Assembly: GCA_017051695.1 (NCBI GenBank)
Contig: JAFIDK010000001.1
Span: 1 to 64,000 of the forward strand
Direction: 5' to 3'
From: Algoriphagus aestuarii
GTDB lineage: Bacteria; Bacteroidota; Bacteroidia; Cytophagales; Cyclobacteriaceae
Length of the DNA stretch: 64,000 nt
Position numbers and translations under genes: made by a program. Below are positions 17,417 through 28,779 of this stretch, one piece after another; position 1 is the first letter of the stretch, and every line of letters starts with the position of its first letter. Below the pieces are notes generated by a model that did no database searches, was not told where the DNA came from, and saw only the letters and a list, made by a program, of their open reading frames with translations.

Positions 17417-18484
17417 CTAAGCTAAAATCTTAGCTGCTAACCAGTCGCCAACTTGAGATGTTTTGTAAGATGGTCCTCCATCTGCGATATCCTCGGTCAC
17501 ATATCCTTCGGCAAGGGATTGATTCACCACATCAGAAATCAACTGAGCTTCTTCTTTCAAATCAAATGCATAATCAAACATCATGGCTGCAGAAAGAACT
17601 GTCGCCAAAGGATTGGCAATGTCTTTACCAGCTGCTTGAGGATAAGAACCATGAATTGGTTCAAACAATTTGATAGAAGTTCCCAAAGAAGCAGATGGCA
17701 TCAAGCCCATAGATCCTGAGATTACAGAAGCTTCATCTGTCAAAATATCACCAAACAAGTTTTCTGTAATCAATACATCGTATGCTTTTGGCCATTGGAT
17801 CAAACGCATCGCTACAGCATCAACAAATTCATATTCAACTTTTACATCTGGATATTCAGGTGCTAATTCCTGAACAGTTTCTCTCCAAAGCCTGGATGTT
17901 GCCATCACGTTTGCTTTGTCCACGCAAGTCAACAATTTTCTTCTTTTTTGAGCTGCTTCAAAACCCATTCTCGCCAAACGGGTGATTTCCTCCTTGCTAT
18001 AAACGTTGGTATCAAAAGCTTTTGTGCCTTGCTCGTTTCTTCCTCTAGGTTCACCGAAATAAATCCCCCCTGTCAATTCCCTGAAAAACACGAAGTCAAC
18101 ACCCTCTACTCTATCCAACTTCAATGGAGATTTATGCACTAAAGAAGGGAAAGTGAAAGTAGGCCTTACGTTTGCAAACAAACCCAATTTTTGTCGCATC
18201 AAAAGCAAGCCCTGCTCAGGTCTAACCTTTGCCTTTGGATCGTTGTCATATTTTGGATCACCAATCGCTCCGAAAAGAACTGCATCAGATGCTGCTGCGA
18301 TTTCATGTGTAGAATCCGGATAAGGCACGCCTGTTGCATCAATGGCGGCTGCACCTACTACTGCTTCTTTAAAAGTGATTTTATGTCCGAATTTTTGGCC
18401 AATAGCTTTTACTACTTTGACAGCCTGGTCGATTACTTCTGGGCCGATGCCATCACCCGGCAACAGCGCGATATTCATTTCCAT
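17417..18484 (-). CDS. leuB: 3-isopropylmalate dehydrogenase
   Basis: 355 residues. NAD-dependent oxidative decarboxylation of 3-isopropylmalate; it can also handle the 3-methylmalate formed after citramalate isomerisation. Landmarks: [30 protein letters not shown] (substrate loop), [11 protein letters not shown], and [17 protein letters not shown] (metal aspartates). Overlaps the 3' end of cimA by 32 nt (or 26 if the second Met is used, whose sequence [10 protein letters not shown] looks more standard). Last gene of the operon, followed by a terminator. Confidence 0.96.
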   Translation of the reverse strand: MEMNIALLPGDGIGPEVIDQAVKVVKAIGQKFGHKITFKEAVVGAAAIDATGVPYPDSTHEIAAASDAVLFGAIGDPKYDNDPKAKVRPEQGLLLMRQKLGLFANVRPTFTFPSLVHKSPLKLDRVEGVDFVFFRELTGGIYFGEPRGRNEQGTKAFDTNVYSKEEITRLARMGFEAAQKRRKLLTCVDKANVMATSRLWRETVQELAPEYPDVKVEYEFVDAVAMRLIQWPKAYDVLITENLFGDILTDEASVISGSMGLMPSASLGTSIKLFEPIHGSYPQAAGKDIANPLATVLSAAMMFDYAFDLKEEAQLISDVVNQSLAEGYVTEDIADGGPSYKTSQVGDWLAAKILA

Positions 18485-20039
18485 AGAATTTGGATTCTTC
18501 TTGGGTTGGATTTTGATTAAATGATTCGACGATGTTCAGCATTTTTTCCGTGGCCATCATCGCTGCCACTGTTTGATCAGGATCAAGTCCCTTTGTTTTG
18601 AATATTTTTCCATAATCCCAGGTGATCACCGTTTCCACAAAGGCATCGGTTTTCCCTCCGGGAGGAATGGATACATGATAGTCAATCAGTTTTGGAAGCT
18701 CTTTTTTCAAAGATTTATAAATCTTTCTCAAAGCTCTCATAAAAGAATCGTACTGCCCATCACCGGTAGCACTTTCATCATACATTTTTCCATGAATCTT
18801 CATTCGCAGCTGAACGGTTGGTTTCAAACCTTTGGAATGCGTCATGTGATATCCTTCAATATGGATATTTTTTTCAATGGAATTATTCTGTAGAACGTCA
18901 GAAATGATATAAGGCAAATCCTCCGTTGTGACGCGCTCTTTTTTATCTCCAAGTTCAATAATTCGCTGAGTCACTTTAGTCAATTCCTCTTTCTCCAGAG
19001 AAATACCCAACTCCTCCAAATTCTTCAGAATATTGGCTTTCCCGGATGTTTTGCCCAAAGCATATTTTCTCTGCCTTCCAAATCGCTCTGGAAGCAAATC
19101 ATTGAAATAAAGATTCTTTTTGTTATCTCCATCGGCATGAATTCCAGCTGTCTGAGTAAACACATTCTCCCCAACCACTGGTTTGTTAGCAGGGATATGC
19201 TGACCGGAAAACTGCTCTACCAACTTACTGACTCTGTAAATCTTCTGTTCCTGAACATTAATTTCCTGATCTGTAAAGTCTTTGATCACAGCAATCACTG
19301 ATTCCAAAGGAGCATTTCCAGCTCTTTCTCCTAATCCATTAATCGTGGTATGAATTCCTGAAGCCCCATGCAAAATCGCTTCCATGACATTTGCCACAGA
19401 CAAATCATAGTCATTGTGCGCATGGAAATCAAAATGAACTTGAGGGTATTTCTCTGTGATTTGAATAAAATATTCCTTCGTTTCTTCAGGAGAAAGTAAA
19501 CCCAAAGTATCTGGCAGCATAATGCGCTTGATAGGTTGCTTCGAAAGAAACTCAATCAAATCAAGCGTATACTCTGGAGAATTTCGCATGCCATTGCTCC
19601 AGTCCTCCAAGTAGATATTTACATCAATCTCGTTTTCTTGGGCATGCGCAATACTTTTCGCTATATCTGCGAAATGCTGCTCTTGCGTTTTTTTGAGTTG
19701 ATGTAAGAGGTGGTTCAGCGAACCTTTTGTCAACAGGTTCATGACTTTGGCTCCTGCTTGAATCAGCCAATTGACTGATGCTGGCGTATCGACAAAGCCC
19801 AAAACCTCCACACGGTCCAAATAGCCTTTTTCAGCTGCCCAATGGGTGATTTTTTGTACTCCTTCCAACTCCCCATCAGAAACGCGAGCTGAAGCAACTT
19901 CAATGCGGTCTACCCGGAGTTCTTCCAAAAGCAGTTTCGCAATCTGTAGCTTTTCAGAAGGCAAAAAGGAAACACCTGAGGTCTGTTCGCCATCCCTCAG
20001 GGTTGTATCCATTATTTCTATGCGTCTCTGATTATCCAT
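18453..20039 (-). CDS. cimA: (R)-citramalate synthase
   Basis: 528 residues from ATG 20039 (a TTG directly before it is also possible). DRE-TIM barrel condensing enzyme with a C-terminal LeuA-type dimer/regulatory domain. It has TTLRDGEQ (catalytic Arg15-Asp16), [11 protein letters not shown] and [12 protein letters not shown]. It is distinct from the LeuA encoded upstream and aligns with Leptospira CimA almost without gaps. The three residues that set pyruvate specificity in that enzyme (Leu81, Leu104, Tyr144) are kept: Leu80 in VLGFVD, Leu103 in NLLTKGS, Tyr143 in [10 protein letters not shown]. It should make citramalate from pyruvate and acetyl-CoA for isoleucine. In vivo product untested. 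Confidence 0.88.
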   Translation of the reverse strand: MDNQRRIEIMDTTLRDGEQTSGVSFLPSEKLQIAKLLLEELRVDRIEVASARVSDGELEGVQKITHWAAEKGYLDRVEVLGFVDTPASVNWLIQAGAKVMNLLTKGSLNHLLHQLKKTQEQHFADIAKSIAHAQENEIDVNIYLEDWSNGMRNSPEYTLDLIEFLSKQPIKRIMLPDTLGLLSPEETKEYFIQITEKYPQVHFDFHAHNDYDLSVANVMEAILHGASGIHTTINGLGERAGNAPLESVIAVIKDFTDQEINVQEQKIYRVSKLVEQFSGQHIPANKPVVGENVFTQTAGIHADGDNKKNLYFNDLLPERFGRQRKYALGKTSGKANILKNLEELGISLEKEELTKVTQRIIELGDKKERVTTEDLPYIISDVLQNNSIEKNIHIEGYHMTHSKGLKPTVQLRMKIHGKMYDESATGDGQYDSFMRALRKIYKSLKKELPKLIDYHVSIPPGGKTDAFVETVITWDYGKIFKTKGLDPDQTVAAMMATEKMLNIVESFNQNPTQEESKFYGNEYRAVAG

Positions 20040-20045
20040 CAAATA

Positions 20046-20636
20046 TTATCTCGTTTTTTCAAACTTATCGATTTCCGACTCCATATTTAGTAGGTAGTCG
20101 ATATCGTCAAAACCATTCTGCATGTTATCCTTTTTGTAAGAATTGATGTCAAATGATTCTGATTCTCCTGTAGCCAGAAGTGTGATTGTCTGAGCAGGAA
20201 TGCTCACTTCAATTTCAGTTGAAGGATCGCTGGAAATTGCATTGAATAGTTTCTCTGCAAATTCAGGAGAAACTGTCACAGGCAAAACGCCAATATTCAA
20301 GCAGTTATTCTTGAAAATATCTGCGAAGAAACTTGATACAACGCATCTGAAGCCATAATCATAGATCGCCCAAACCGCATGTTCACGACTGGAACCTGAT
20401 CCAAAATTCTTTCCTGCCACTAGGATTTTCCCAGAGTAAGTTGGATCATTCAGCACAAAATCCTTTTTAGGATTTCCTTCCACATCATATCTCCAGTCAC
20501 GGAATAAGTTATCACCAAAACCTTCACGCTCTGTTGCCTTAAGGAAACGAGCAGGGATGATCTGGTCAGTATCTACGTTTTCAGCTGGCAAAGGAACTGC
20601 CGTGCTAGTCAAAACGGTAAATTTATCGTAAGCCAT
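20046..20636 (-). CDS. leuD: 3-isopropylmalate dehydratase small subunit
   Basis: 196 residues, the swivelling domain of isopropylmalate isomerase. Motifs: VDTDQIIPARFLK and the loop NFGSGSSREHAVWAIYDYG that binds the substrate. Pairs with LeuC encoded directly upstream (41-nt gap). With citramalate as alternative substrate, the same enzyme serves isoleucine synthesis. ATG 20636. Confidence 0.96.
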   Translation of the reverse strand: MAYDKFTVLTSTAVPLPAENVDTDQIIPARFLKATEREGFGDNLFRDWRYDVEGNPKKDFVLNDPTYSGKILVAGKNFGSGSSREHAVWAIYDYGFRCVVSSFFADIFKNNCLNIGVLPVTVSPEFAEKLFNAISSDPSTEIEVSIPAQTITLLATGESESFDINSYKKDNMQNGFDDIDYLLNMESEIDKFEKTR

Positions 20637-20677
20637 TTTTTCGAATTGTAAAATTGAAAGATTAGAAGATTGAAAAA

Positions 20678-22084
20678 TTAATTTTCAAATACTTCTCTAG
20701 GATCACAGATTTCGCCTCTCACGGCTACGGCTGCTACAGTCAAAGGAGATGCAAGCATCGTTCTCGCGCCTGGTCCCTGACGACCTTCAAAGTTTCTGTT
20801 TGAAGTAGATACTGCATACTTGCCTGATGGTATTTTATCATCGTTCATTGCAAGACAGGCAGAGCATCCTGGTTGTCTTAATTCAAATCCAGCTTCTTCC
20901 AGGATTTTAACCAATCCTTCTTCATGAGCCATTTTCTCAACTTCTTTAGATCCAGGAACAATCCAAGCAGTTATGTTATCTGCTTTCTTATGTCCTTTTA
21001 CAAAAGATGCTACCGAACGAATGTCTTCAATTCTACCATTGGTACAAGAACCAACAAATACATAATCCACTTTTTTACCCTTCACTGGTTCACCTGGGGC
21101 AAAGCCCATGTATTCCAAAGATTTCAGGTAAGAGGTTTTGTTGCTTCCTTCCATACCTTCTGTAGTCGGGATATTTCCTTTCACTTTGATACCCATACCT
21201 GGATTGGTACCATAAGTGATCATTGGCTCAATATCAGCCGCATCAAAAGTGTATTCTTTGTCAAAAACAGCTCCTTCGTCAGTTTTCAAAGCGGACCATT
21301 CTGCTAATGCCTGATCCCAAGCTTCGCCAGATGGAGAATATTGTTTGCCTTTCAAATAATTGAAAGTTGTTTCATCTGGAGCGATCAACCCACCTCTTGC
21401 ACCCATCTCGATAGACATGTTGCAAATGGTCATTCTGGCTTCCATAGATAGACTTTGGATTGCTGAACCAGCATATTCTACAAAATATCCCGTAGCTCCT
21501 GCTGCAGAAATTTTAGCAATGATGTAAAGAATGATGTCTTTCGAAGTCACACCTGCACCCAACTCACCATCTACGGTGATTCTCATTTTCTTTGGCTTGG
21601 ACTGCATGATACATTGCGTAGCCAAAACCATTTCCACTTCTGAAGTACCGATTCCAAAGGCAATCGCTCCGAAAGCTCCATGAGTGGATGTATGGCTATC
21701 TCCACAAACGATAGTCATACCTGGCTGGGTAATCCCCAATTCAGGTCCAATCACGTGAACGATCCCATGATGGGCAGATCCCAAATCATGCAATTCAATC
21801 CCATATTTCTTACAGTTTTCACGAAGTCTCTCTACCTGCATGCGAGAAAGCTTGTCTTTGATCGTCTGATCCTGATCTACTGTCGGGACGTTGTGATCTG
21901 GAGTTGCGATGGTGCGATGTGGATATTTCACAGTCACGCCTCTTTTCTCCAAGTTTAGGAATGCCACAGGAGATGTAACTTCATGGATAAAATGCTTATC
22001 GATGAAGAATACATCTGGCCCAGAAGGTACTGATCGTACCACGTGAGCATCCCAGATTTTATCAAATAGTGTTGTCTTTTCCAT
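20678..22084 (-). CDS. leuC: 3-isopropylmalate dehydratase large subunit
   Basis: 468 residues, aconitase superfamily, [4Fe-4S] enzyme. Cluster ligands: [12 protein letters not shown] and GCSACLAMN. Other motifs: [15 protein letters not shown] and [10 protein letters not shown]. Only 4 nt separate leuA and leuC. Full length and unremarkable. Confidence 0.97.
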   Translation of the reverse strand: MEKTTLFDKIWDAHVVRSVPSGPDVFFIDKHFIHEVTSPVAFLNLEKRGVTVKYPHRTIATPDHNVPTVDQDQTIKDKLSRMQVERLRENCKKYGIELHDLGSAHHGIVHVIGPELGITQPGMTIVCGDSHTSTHGAFGAIAFGIGTSEVEMVLATQCIMQSKPKKMRITVDGELGAGVTSKDIILYIIAKISAAGATGYFVEYAGSAIQSLSMEARMTICNMSIEMGARGGLIAPDETTFNYLKGKQYSPSGEAWDQALAEWSALKTDEGAVFDKEYTFDAADIEPMITYGTNPGMGIKVKGNIPTTEGMEGSNKTSYLKSLEYMGFAPGEPVKGKKVDYVFVGSCTNGRIEDIRSVASFVKGHKKADNITAWIVPGSKEVEKMAHEEGLVKILEEAGFELRQPGCSACLAMNDDKIPSGKYAVSTSNRNFEGRQGPGARTMLASPLTVAAVAVRGEICDPREVFEN

Positions 22085-22088
22085 GATT

Positions 22089-23597
22089 TTAAGCAGTCGT
22101 ATATTCTTTGACTGGTATTTTGTTTAGGGCATCAACAAAAGCCTGAGCAGATGCTAAGACAATGTCTGTGTTGGAAGAAAATCCATAATAAGGTTTTTCA
22201 CCTTTGATCAATCTCATGTGGACTTTAGCGACGTCATCACTTCCATGAGTGATTGCCTGAATCAGAAATTCCTCTAAATCCACTTGAGGTTTTACGATTT
22301 TATCGATTGCCTTCAAAACTGCATCAACAGGCCCATTTCCTTGGGAAGTAGCTGTATGAGGTTCATCGCCAATTGTCAAAGAAACTTTTGCCTGAATGGC
22401 TCCATTAGAAGAATAAGTCACGGTTCCCAATTCAATGAAGTTGGATTCTTCCATGTATTTTCCGACAAGTCCCATCAGGTCTTTTCTTCCAATATCTCTT
22501 TTAGAATCAGCTAGGATCAAAAATGCCTCATAAACTTCACGTAAAGCATCTCCTTCCAATTCCACTCCCAAAGCATCCAAATGGTGCTTCAAAGCTGCTC
22601 TTCCGGATCTTGCTGTCAAAACAATTGTTGATTCATCCACTCCCACTTCTTTCGGATCGATGATTTCGTAGTTTTCTCTATGCTTCAATACACCGTCTTG
22701 GTGGATGCCGGAAGAATGCGCAAATGCGTTTCTACCCACAATCGCCTTGTTTGGCTGCACTGGCATATTCATCAATTTGGAAATCAAACGACTAGTCTTA
22801 TAGATTCTAGGCGTTACGATTTCTGTATGAACAGGAATGGATTTATGGCACTTAATGGCCATCACCACTTCTTCCATAGAAGTATTCCCTGCGCGCTCTC
22901 CGATTCCATTGATCGTCACTTCCACCTGTCTCGCTCCATGCTGCACACCTGCTACAGTATTGGCAGTGGCCATGCCTAAATCATTATGGCAGTGAGTGGC
23001 AATAATTGCTTTATCAATGTTTGGAACATTGTTTTTCAAACTAGCAATGATGGCTCCGTATTGCTCAGGTAGGCAATATCCCGTTGTATCTGGAATATTC
23101 ACTACAGTAGCACCCGCTTTGATGACTTCCTCAATGATTTTGCAAAGAAAATCAGGTTCTGATCTACCTGCATCTTCTGCATAGAATTCCACATCCTCCA
23201 CAAATCTTTTTGCAAATTTCACAGCTGCGACGCCACGCTTGATAATATCATCAGGCGTGGATCGCAACTTGTATTGAATATGATAAGGAGAAACACCAAT
23301 TCCGGTGTGAATCCTACCTTTTTTTGCAAATTTGAGTGCTTGGGCTGCTACTTCGATATCTTTCTCAACGGCTCTCGAGAGGGCACAAATGATTGGGTTT
23401 GAAACTGCCTTTGAAATCTCCACTACCGAGTTAAAATCCCCCGGGCTGGAAATTGGAAAGCCGGCTTCGATGATATCTACACCTAGTTCTTCCAAAGCTT
23501 TCGCCACCACAATTTTCTCCTGGGTATTCAGCTGACACCCTGGCACTTGTTCCCCGTCTCTTAGGGTCGTGTCAAATATCCATAGCTTTTCACTCAT
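22089..23597 (-). CDS. leuA: 2-isopropylmalate synthase
   Basis: 502 residues. Condenses 2-ketoisovalerate with acetyl-CoA, the first step of leucine synthesis. [12 protein letters not shown] at the N terminus, [13 protein letters not shown] and [14 protein letters not shown] in the barrel, [12 protein letters not shown], and a C-terminal regulatory domain (leucine feedback site region around residues 390-495). It lacks the three citramalate-specific pocket residues of the second homologue in this operon, so the division of labour is clear. 18-nt gap to ilvC. Confidence 0.96.
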   Translation of the reverse strand: MSEKLWIFDTTLRDGEQVPGCQLNTQEKIVVAKALEELGVDIIEAGFPISSPGDFNSVVEISKAVSNPIICALSRAVEKDIEVAAQALKFAKKGRIHTGIGVSPYHIQYKLRSTPDDIIKRGVAAVKFAKRFVEDVEFYAEDAGRSEPDFLCKIIEEVIKAGATVVNIPDTTGYCLPEQYGAIIASLKNNVPNIDKAIIATHCHNDLGMATANTVAGVQHGARQVEVTINGIGERAGNTSMEEVVMAIKCHKSIPVHTEIVTPRIYKTSRLISKLMNMPVQPNKAIVGRNAFAHSSGIHQDGVLKHRENYEIIDPKEVGVDESTIVLTARSGRAALKHHLDALGVELEGDALREVYEAFLILADSKRDIGRKDLMGLVGKYMEESNFIELGTVTYSSNGAIQAKVSLTIGDEPHTATSQGNGPVDAVLKAIDKIVKPQVDLEEFLIQAITHGSDDVAKVHMRLIKGEKPYYGFSSNTDIVLASAQAFVDALNKIPVKEYTTA

Positions 23598-23615
23598 TGT
23601 TCTTGGGTTTTAGGT

Positions 23616-24659
23616 TTAATTGTTTTCTGGTCTCAATTGACGGACGACAGCACCTGCCTGCCACATTTCAGAATCTCTCAATTCTTTCAATTCAGCTTCC
23701 AATTTCACTCTATAATCTTCTTTCGAATTAGAGTCGATAGACTTTTGTGCCTCTTGTCCAGTTTTCACACTGTTGTACAACTCTTCGAATACCGGCTTGG
23801 TAGCATCTCTAAATGGTTTCCACCAATCCAAAGCACCTCTCTGAGCTGTGGTTGAGCAGTTTGCATACATCCAGTCCATTCCATTTTCTGCCACCAATGG
23901 CATCAATGACTGAGTCAATTCTTCTACAGTTTCGTTGAAAGCTTCAGATGGGGTATGACCATTTGCTCTCAACACCTCATACTGTGCTGCGAAAATTCCT
24001 TGGATAGCACCCATCAAAGTTCCTCTTTCACCTGTCAAATCTGAAGTTACTTCTCTGTAGAAATCAGTTTCGAACAAGTATCCAGAACCAACACCAATAC
24101 CTAGTGCTACAACTCTGTCTTTCGCTTTTCCAGTTCCATCCTGATAGATCGCATAAGAAGAATTCAATCCTCTTCCTTCTACAAACATTCTTCTCAAAGA
24201 TGTTCCTGATCCTTTAGGAGCAACTAAAATCACATCAATATCTGCTGGAGGAATAATTCCGGTTTTTTCTTTGTAGGTAACTCCGAATCCGTGAGAGAAA
24301 TACAATGCTTTCCCAGGAGTCAGATGTTTTTTCACAGTTGGCCAAAGAGCAATTTGACCTGCATCAGAAAGAAGGAACTGAAGAATAGTACCTTTTTCAC
24401 AAGCTTCTTCCAGTTCAAATAAAGTTTCGCCAGGAACCCAACCGTCAGAAACAGCTTTGTCCCAAGTTTTAGATCCTTTTCTTTGACCTACGATCACGTT
24501 GAAACCATTGTCTTTCAAGTTTAGCGCTTGACCAGGTCCCTGTACTCCGTAACCCAAAACTGCAATCACTTCGTCCTTCAGGACTTCTCTAGCTTTTTCC
24601 AAAGGAAATTCTTCTCTGGTTACTACGTTTTCTTCTACTGTGCCGAATTTTAATTTCAT
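23616..24659 (-). CDS. ilvC: Ketol-acid reductoisomerase, class I
   Basis: 347 residues. Converts acetolactate/acetohydroxybutyrate to dihydroxy acids with NADPH. N-terminal Rossmann fold LGYGVQGPGQALNL; the loop VGQRKGSKTWD carries basic and hydroxyl residues that fit NADPH. C-terminal knotted domain with metal residues DLTGERGTLMGAIQG and EELTQSLMPLV. Unlike the other gene junctions, a 187-nt gap containing a hairpin separates it from ilvN. Confidence 0.96.
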   Translation of the reverse strand: MKLKFGTVEENVVTREEFPLEKAREVLKDEVIAVLGYGVQGPGQALNLKDNGFNVIVGQRKGSKTWDKAVSDGWVPGETLFELEEACEKGTILQFLLSDAGQIALWPTVKKHLTPGKALYFSHGFGVTYKEKTGIIPPADIDVILVAPKGSGTSLRRMFVEGRGLNSSYAIYQDGTGKAKDRVVALGIGVGSGYLFETDFYREVTSDLTGERGTLMGAIQGIFAAQYEVLRANGHTPSEAFNETVEELTQSLMPLVAENGMDWMYANCSTTAQRGALDWWKPFRDATKPVFEELYNSVKTGQEAQKSIDSNSKEDYRVKLEAELKELRDSEMWQAGAVVRQLRPENN

Positions 24660-24686
24660 GTGCTTAGTAATTTGATTTTTAATGGC

Positions 24687-24731
24687 CTTTTAGGAATTGC
24701 TTGTGTTGAATTTTATTACAATTTCTAAAAG
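24687..24731 (-). other. Intra-operon hairpin between ilvN and ilvC
   Basis: On the minus strand CTTTTAGAAATTG (24731-24719) can pair with CAATTCCTAAAAG (24699-24687): 12 of 13 pairs, with a 19-nt loop. No T tract follows, so it is not an intrinsic terminator. It starts 72 nt upstream of ilvC and is the only long spacer in the operon. Confidence 0.5.
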
Positions 24732-24846
24732 CGCACATTACATGAGTTTATTAGTTGTTTAATGTTCTCATGGAATCAAAATGGACAAAGGAACTTCAGA
24801 GAAGTCTTTCGCACATCTCGATTTCATAGGTTTGATTTGATTTATT

Positions 24847-25347
24847 TTATTTTACGTAACTATCGATGGTATGCATTCTTTTGGCGACTGCCACTCTTCC
24901 TGAGCGGGCAAATTCCAAAAGACCATAACCTTTCAAAATCTCCAGTAGCTCTTGAGTTTGCTCTTTGTGTCCTGAAAGCTCTAAAACCACGAATTCCGGT
25001 TCGGCTGCGATGATTTTCGCATTATGCTGGCGGATTATTTTTTCAAGACCTCCGTCCAATTTGGAAACTGGAATTTTATAGAGCGCAATCTCCTGATAAA
25101 CCACCCCTTCATCTTCATGATAAAAAGCCTTAATCACATCGATGATCTTCTCGATTTGGTTGACCAGCTGGATAACTGTATCCTCGCTGGCAGTCACCTC
25201 AATAGTGATGCGATGAATCCCTTCAATTCTGCTTTCAGAGGCAGTAAGTGCATCGATATTGATTCCTCTTCTGGTGAAGATAATCGTGATGCGATTGAGA
25301 ATACCGATAAAGTTTTCGGTAATCACAAATATGGTGTAACGTTTCAT
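24847..25347 (-). CDS. ilvN: Acetolactate synthase small (regulatory) subunit
   Basis: 166 residues. N-terminal ACT domain (YTIFVITENFIGILNRITII, then RRGINIDALTAS) that binds valine for feedback control, and a C-terminal ALS small-subunit domain. It activates IlvB. ATG 25347 lies 9 nt past the ilvB stop. Confidence 0.95.
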   Translation of the reverse strand: MKRYTIFVITENFIGILNRITIIFTRRGINIDALTASESRIEGIHRITIEVTASEDTVIQLVNQIEKIIDVIKAFYHEDEGVVYQEIALYKIPVSKLDGGLEKIIRQHNAKIIAAEPEFVVLELSGHKEQTQELLEILKGYGLLEFARSGRVAVAKRMHTIDSYVK

Positions 25348-25356
25348 AGGCCGTTG

Positions 25357-27051
25357 TTAACTTAATCTTACCTCTTCTACTGAGCAACCTGTGGCAATCA
25401 TCGGGAATACATTATCCTCCTTTTCAACCACTACTTCCAAGAAGTATGGCCCATCATGAATCAACATATCTTCAATCGCCTCATTTAAATCCGATCTGTC
25501 AGACACCTTTTGTGATTTGATTCCATATGCTTCTGCAATTTTCACAAACTCAGGATTGTCTAACTCTGTAAATGAATATCTTTTATCAAAGAACATCTGC
25601 TGCCACTGTCTTACCATTCCCAGGTAATTATTGTTAAGCAAGATGATCTTCACTGGAGCCTTTGTCTGCATAATAGTACCCAGTTCCTGAATCGTCATCT
25701 GGATTCCACCATCTCCTACTACACAAACAACCTGTCTGGAGAAATCAAACATCTGAGCACCCAAGGCCGCAGGCAAAGCAAATCCCATAGTCCCCAAACC
25801 TCCGGATGTGACCTGAGTACGGGATTTTTTGTAATTAAAATACCGCCAAGCGATCATTTGGTGTTGGCCTACATCTGTCACCAAAACCGCATCATCTGCC
25901 TTGTATTGATTCACTTGGTGAATCACCTCACCCATTGTCAATCCTACTTTGGTGGGGGTGATGTCATGCTGAACGACAGCGGCATTTTCTTCCCTTTCAA
26001 ATTCCCGGAATCTTTCCATCCAAACTGGATGAGATTTAGCAGTCACTGCATCAGTCAAAAGCGCTAAACTGTCTTTACAATTCCCTAAAACAGAATGATG
26101 ACACTTAACGGTTTTATTGATTTCTGCAGGATCTAATTCCAGATGAATGATTTTGGCCTGCTTGGCATAGCGTTTTACATCACCTGTTACCCTGTCATCA
26201 AATCGCATCCCCACTGCAATCAAAACATCGCATTGATTGGTCAGCATATTCGGTGCATAATTTCCATGCATTCCCAGTTTGCCAACATAATTTGGATGAT
26301 CCTGAGGCAAAGCTCCGGAGCCCAACAAAGTTGAGGCGGCAGGAATTCCTGTTTTATCCAAAAATGCTTTAAACTCTGTTTCTGCTTTTCCCAAAACCAC
26401 TCCCTGGCCAAAAAGAACGTACGGTCTTTCTGCAGAGTCTATCAGCTCAGCTGCTTTTTGAATATCATTTTTATTCACTTCAATTTTAGTCTGATAAGAT
26501 CTAAAACCTAGGCATGGGACGTAGTTAAATTCACCAAAATCAGTTTGGGCATTTTTAGTAATATCGATCAAAACCGGTCCGGGTCTACCTGACCTTGCAA
26601 TGAAAAACGCTTTTGCTATGGCTGGAGCGATTTCCTCTACATTCCTTACTTGGATGTTCCATTTGGTACATGGCATAGACATACCTACCACATCAGTTTC
26701 CTGAAATGCATCTGTACCCAATAAATGTGCAGCGACCTGCCCGGTGATGCAAACCAATGGAGTACTATCAATCAAAGCATCTGCTAATCCAGTTATCAAA
26801 TTAGTTGCTCCAGGTCCTGATGTTGCTAAACAGACACCGACTTTCCCAGAGACTCGTGCATACCCTTGCGCAGCATGGATCGCCCCCTGCTCATGTCGCG
26901 TTAAGACATGTTTGATCTGATCGTGATAATCATACAGTGCGTCATACACTGGCATGATTGCCCCTCCGGGATATCCGAAAATGATTTCGGCGTTCTCCTC
27001 TATGAGAGTTCTGACTACGATGTCTGCTCCTCGAATCATCAAGTCTTTCAT
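25357..27051 (-). CDS. ilvB: Acetolactate synthase large (catalytic) subunit
   Basis: 564 residues, thiamine-diphosphate enzyme. Motifs: IFGYPGGAIMPVYDAL with EQGAIHAAQGYAR (catalytic Glu), FAD-domain region FGQGVVLG, and the ThDP-metal motif GDGGIQMTIQELGT...NNNYLG. Makes acetolactate and acetohydroxybutyrate. Five nt separate it from ilvD. Confidence 0.97.
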   Translation of the reverse strand: MKDLMIRGADIVVRTLIEENAEIIFGYPGGAIMPVYDALYDYHDQIKHVLTRHEQGAIHAAQGYARVSGKVGVCLATSGPGATNLITGLADALIDSTPLVCITGQVAAHLLGTDAFQETDVVGMSMPCTKWNIQVRNVEEIAPAIAKAFFIARSGRPGPVLIDITKNAQTDFGEFNYVPCLGFRSYQTKIEVNKNDIQKAAELIDSAERPYVLFGQGVVLGKAETEFKAFLDKTGIPAASTLLGSGALPQDHPNYVGKLGMHGNYAPNMLTNQCDVLIAVGMRFDDRVTGDVKRYAKQAKIIHLELDPAEINKTVKCHHSVLGNCKDSLALLTDAVTAKSHPVWMERFREFEREENAAVVQHDITPTKVGLTMGEVIHQVNQYKADDAVLVTDVGQHQMIAWRYFNYKKSRTQVTSGGLGTMGFALPAALGAQMFDFSRQVVCVVGDGGIQMTIQELGTIMQTKAPVKIILLNNNYLGMVRQWQQMFFDKRYSFTELDNPEFVKIAEAYGIKSQKVSDRSDLNEAIEDMLIHDGPYFLEVVVEKEDNVFPMIATGCSVEEVRLS

Positions 27052-27055
27052 AGGC

Positions 27056-28735
27056 TTAGAATTTATCTGTCACGCAACCTTCAGATGCTGTGGCAACTAG
27101 TTTATTGTATTTTTTCAAAGTTCCCTGCAAATCAGAAATATCTTTCGGTTTCCAGGTTTTCTTTCTTTCGGCCAATTCCTCCTCAGAAACAGCCACTGAC
27201 AATTGCAGATTATCTGCGTCGATTGTGATGATATCACCGTTTCTCACCAATCCGATAGGACCTCCACTGAATGCTTCTGGAGTAACGTGCCCCACCACAA
27301 ATCCGTGCGTTCCTCCAGAAAATCTTCCATCAGTGATCAATGCAACGTCAGAACCTAAACCAGCTCCAATGATCATGGAGGTTGGCTTCAGCATTTCTGG
27401 CATACCAGGGCCACCTTTTGGTCCTATGTTTCTGATCACGATTACCTCTCCTTTTTCAATTTTATGGTCACGGATTGCATCATTTGCTTCTTGTTCCGAA
27501 TCAAAAACATGGGCAGGTCCAGTAAAAGCACTTCCTTCTTTTCCCGTAATTTTTGCTACCGCTCCTTCAGGAGCCAAATTTCCAGAAAGAATACATAAGT
27601 GACCAGTTGCTTTGATCGGTGTCTCCAATGGATGGATCACATTTACCAAAGATGGAGTCACTGGTTCTACATCAGCCAGATTTTCTGCTACAGTTTTTCC
27701 TGTAACGGTCAAACAATCTCCATGCAAGAACCCTTTCTGCAACATGTATTTCATAAATGCTGGCAATCCACCTTGCTCATGAAGGTCTTCCATCATAAAC
27801 TTTCCCGATGGCTTAAAATCTCCGATCATTGGAGTCTTCGCATTGATCGCCTTAAAATCTTCAAGGGTAAAATCAACACCCGCTGTTCTAGCTATGGCAA
27901 TAATGTGCATCACGGCATTCGTACTTCCACCTAAAGCGATCGCGACTGTCACGGCATTTTCTATACTTTTCTTGGTGATGATATCGCTTGGTTTGATATC
28001 CTTCTCCAATAGAATCTTCATGTATTTATTGACCTCAGCACATTCTCTCAATTTCTCTGGAGAATTAGCCGGGTAAGAAGCCGAATAAGGCAAAGACATA
28101 CCCATGGCTTCAATTGCAGAGGACATGGTATTGGCAGTATACATACCGCCACAGGCTCCTTTGCCAGGACAGGCATTCCGGATCACTCCGTCATAATCCT
28201 CATCTGAAATATTTCCGTTTACCCTTTTGCCAAAAGCTTCGAATGCGGAAACAATATTCAATTTCTCTCCTTTATAATGTCCAGAAGCAATAGTTCCCCC
28301 ATATAATAAAATGGATGGTCTATCGGTACGGATCATGCCCATCAAGGCACCAGGCATATTTTTATCACATCCCGCCACTGCCACACATCCATCGAATGAG
28401 TGACCAATAATAAACGACTCTATAGAATCCGCAATTATTTCCCTGGAAACCAAAGAATAACGCATCCCAAGAGTTCCCATAGTAGTGCCATCAGAAATCC
28501 CGATGGTATTAAAAACTAAACCGGTCAAATCGTGCTCTTGCGAAGAAGCTTTGATCAGACCGGCAAAGTCGTTTAAGTGCATATTGCAGGGGTTACTTTC
28601 ATAGCCACAACTTGCTATCCCTACAAATGGCTGTTTCATCTTTTTATCGCTCATTCCGGTGGCATACAACATGGCCATCCCAGCCGGATGCTCCGGATTT
28701 TCACTGATTTCCCAACTGTGTTTTTTCAGGGTCAT
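27056..28735 (-). CDS. ilvD: Dihydroxy-acid dehydratase
   Basis: 559 residues, IlvD/Edd family Fe-S dehydratase. Cluster cysteines in order: [23 protein letters not shown], and [16 protein letters not shown]. It forms the 2-keto acids of valine and isoleucine. It is the first structural gene of the BCAA operon; its ATG lies 10 nt after the U tract of the leader attenuator. Confidence 0.97.
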   Translation of the reverse strand: MTLKKHSWEISENPEHPAGMAMLYATGMSDKKMKQPFVGIASCGYESNPCNMHLNDFAGLIKASSQEHDLTGLVFNTIGISDGTTMGTLGMRYSLVSREIIADSIESFIIGHSFDGCVAVAGCDKNMPGALMGMIRTDRPSILLYGGTIASGHYKGEKLNIVSAFEAFGKRVNGNISDEDYDGVIRNACPGKGACGGMYTANTMSSAIEAMGMSLPYSASYPANSPEKLRECAEVNKYMKILLEKDIKPSDIITKKSIENAVTVAIALGGSTNAVMHIIAIARTAGVDFTLEDFKAINAKTPMIGDFKPSGKFMMEDLHEQGGLPAFMKYMLQKGFLHGDCLTVTGKTVAENLADVEPVTPSLVNVIHPLETPIKATGHLCILSGNLAPEGAVAKITGKEGSAFTGPAHVFDSEQEANDAIRDHKIEKGEVIVIRNIGPKGGPGMPEMLKPTSMIIGAGLGSDVALITDGRFSGGTHGFVVGHVTPEAFSGGPIGLVRNGDIITIDADNLQLSVAVSEEELAERKKTWKPKDISDLQGTLKKYNKLVATASEGCVTDKF

Positions 28736-28745
28736 AATAGAGTGT

Positions 28746-28779
28746 AAAAAAAAGTGCCTCAGGTTTAGTGAGGCACTTT
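28746..28779 (-). terminator. Attenuator terminator upstream of ilvD
   Basis: Perfect 11-bp stem, AAAGTGCCTCA with TGAGGCACTTT (arms 28779-28769 and 28761-28751 on the minus strand), 7-nt loop, followed by eight T (28753-28746, partly shared with the stem). It lies between the leader peptide and ilvD, so it can only make sense as a regulated terminator. Its 5' arm can alternatively pair with an upstream segment. Confidence 0.92.

Noticed and set aside
24781-24840. Short frame MKSRCAKDFSEVPLSILIP between ilvN and ilvC as a second leader peptide
   Set aside because: Only a few scattered BCAA codons, no terminator or antiterminator behind it, and no promoter match.
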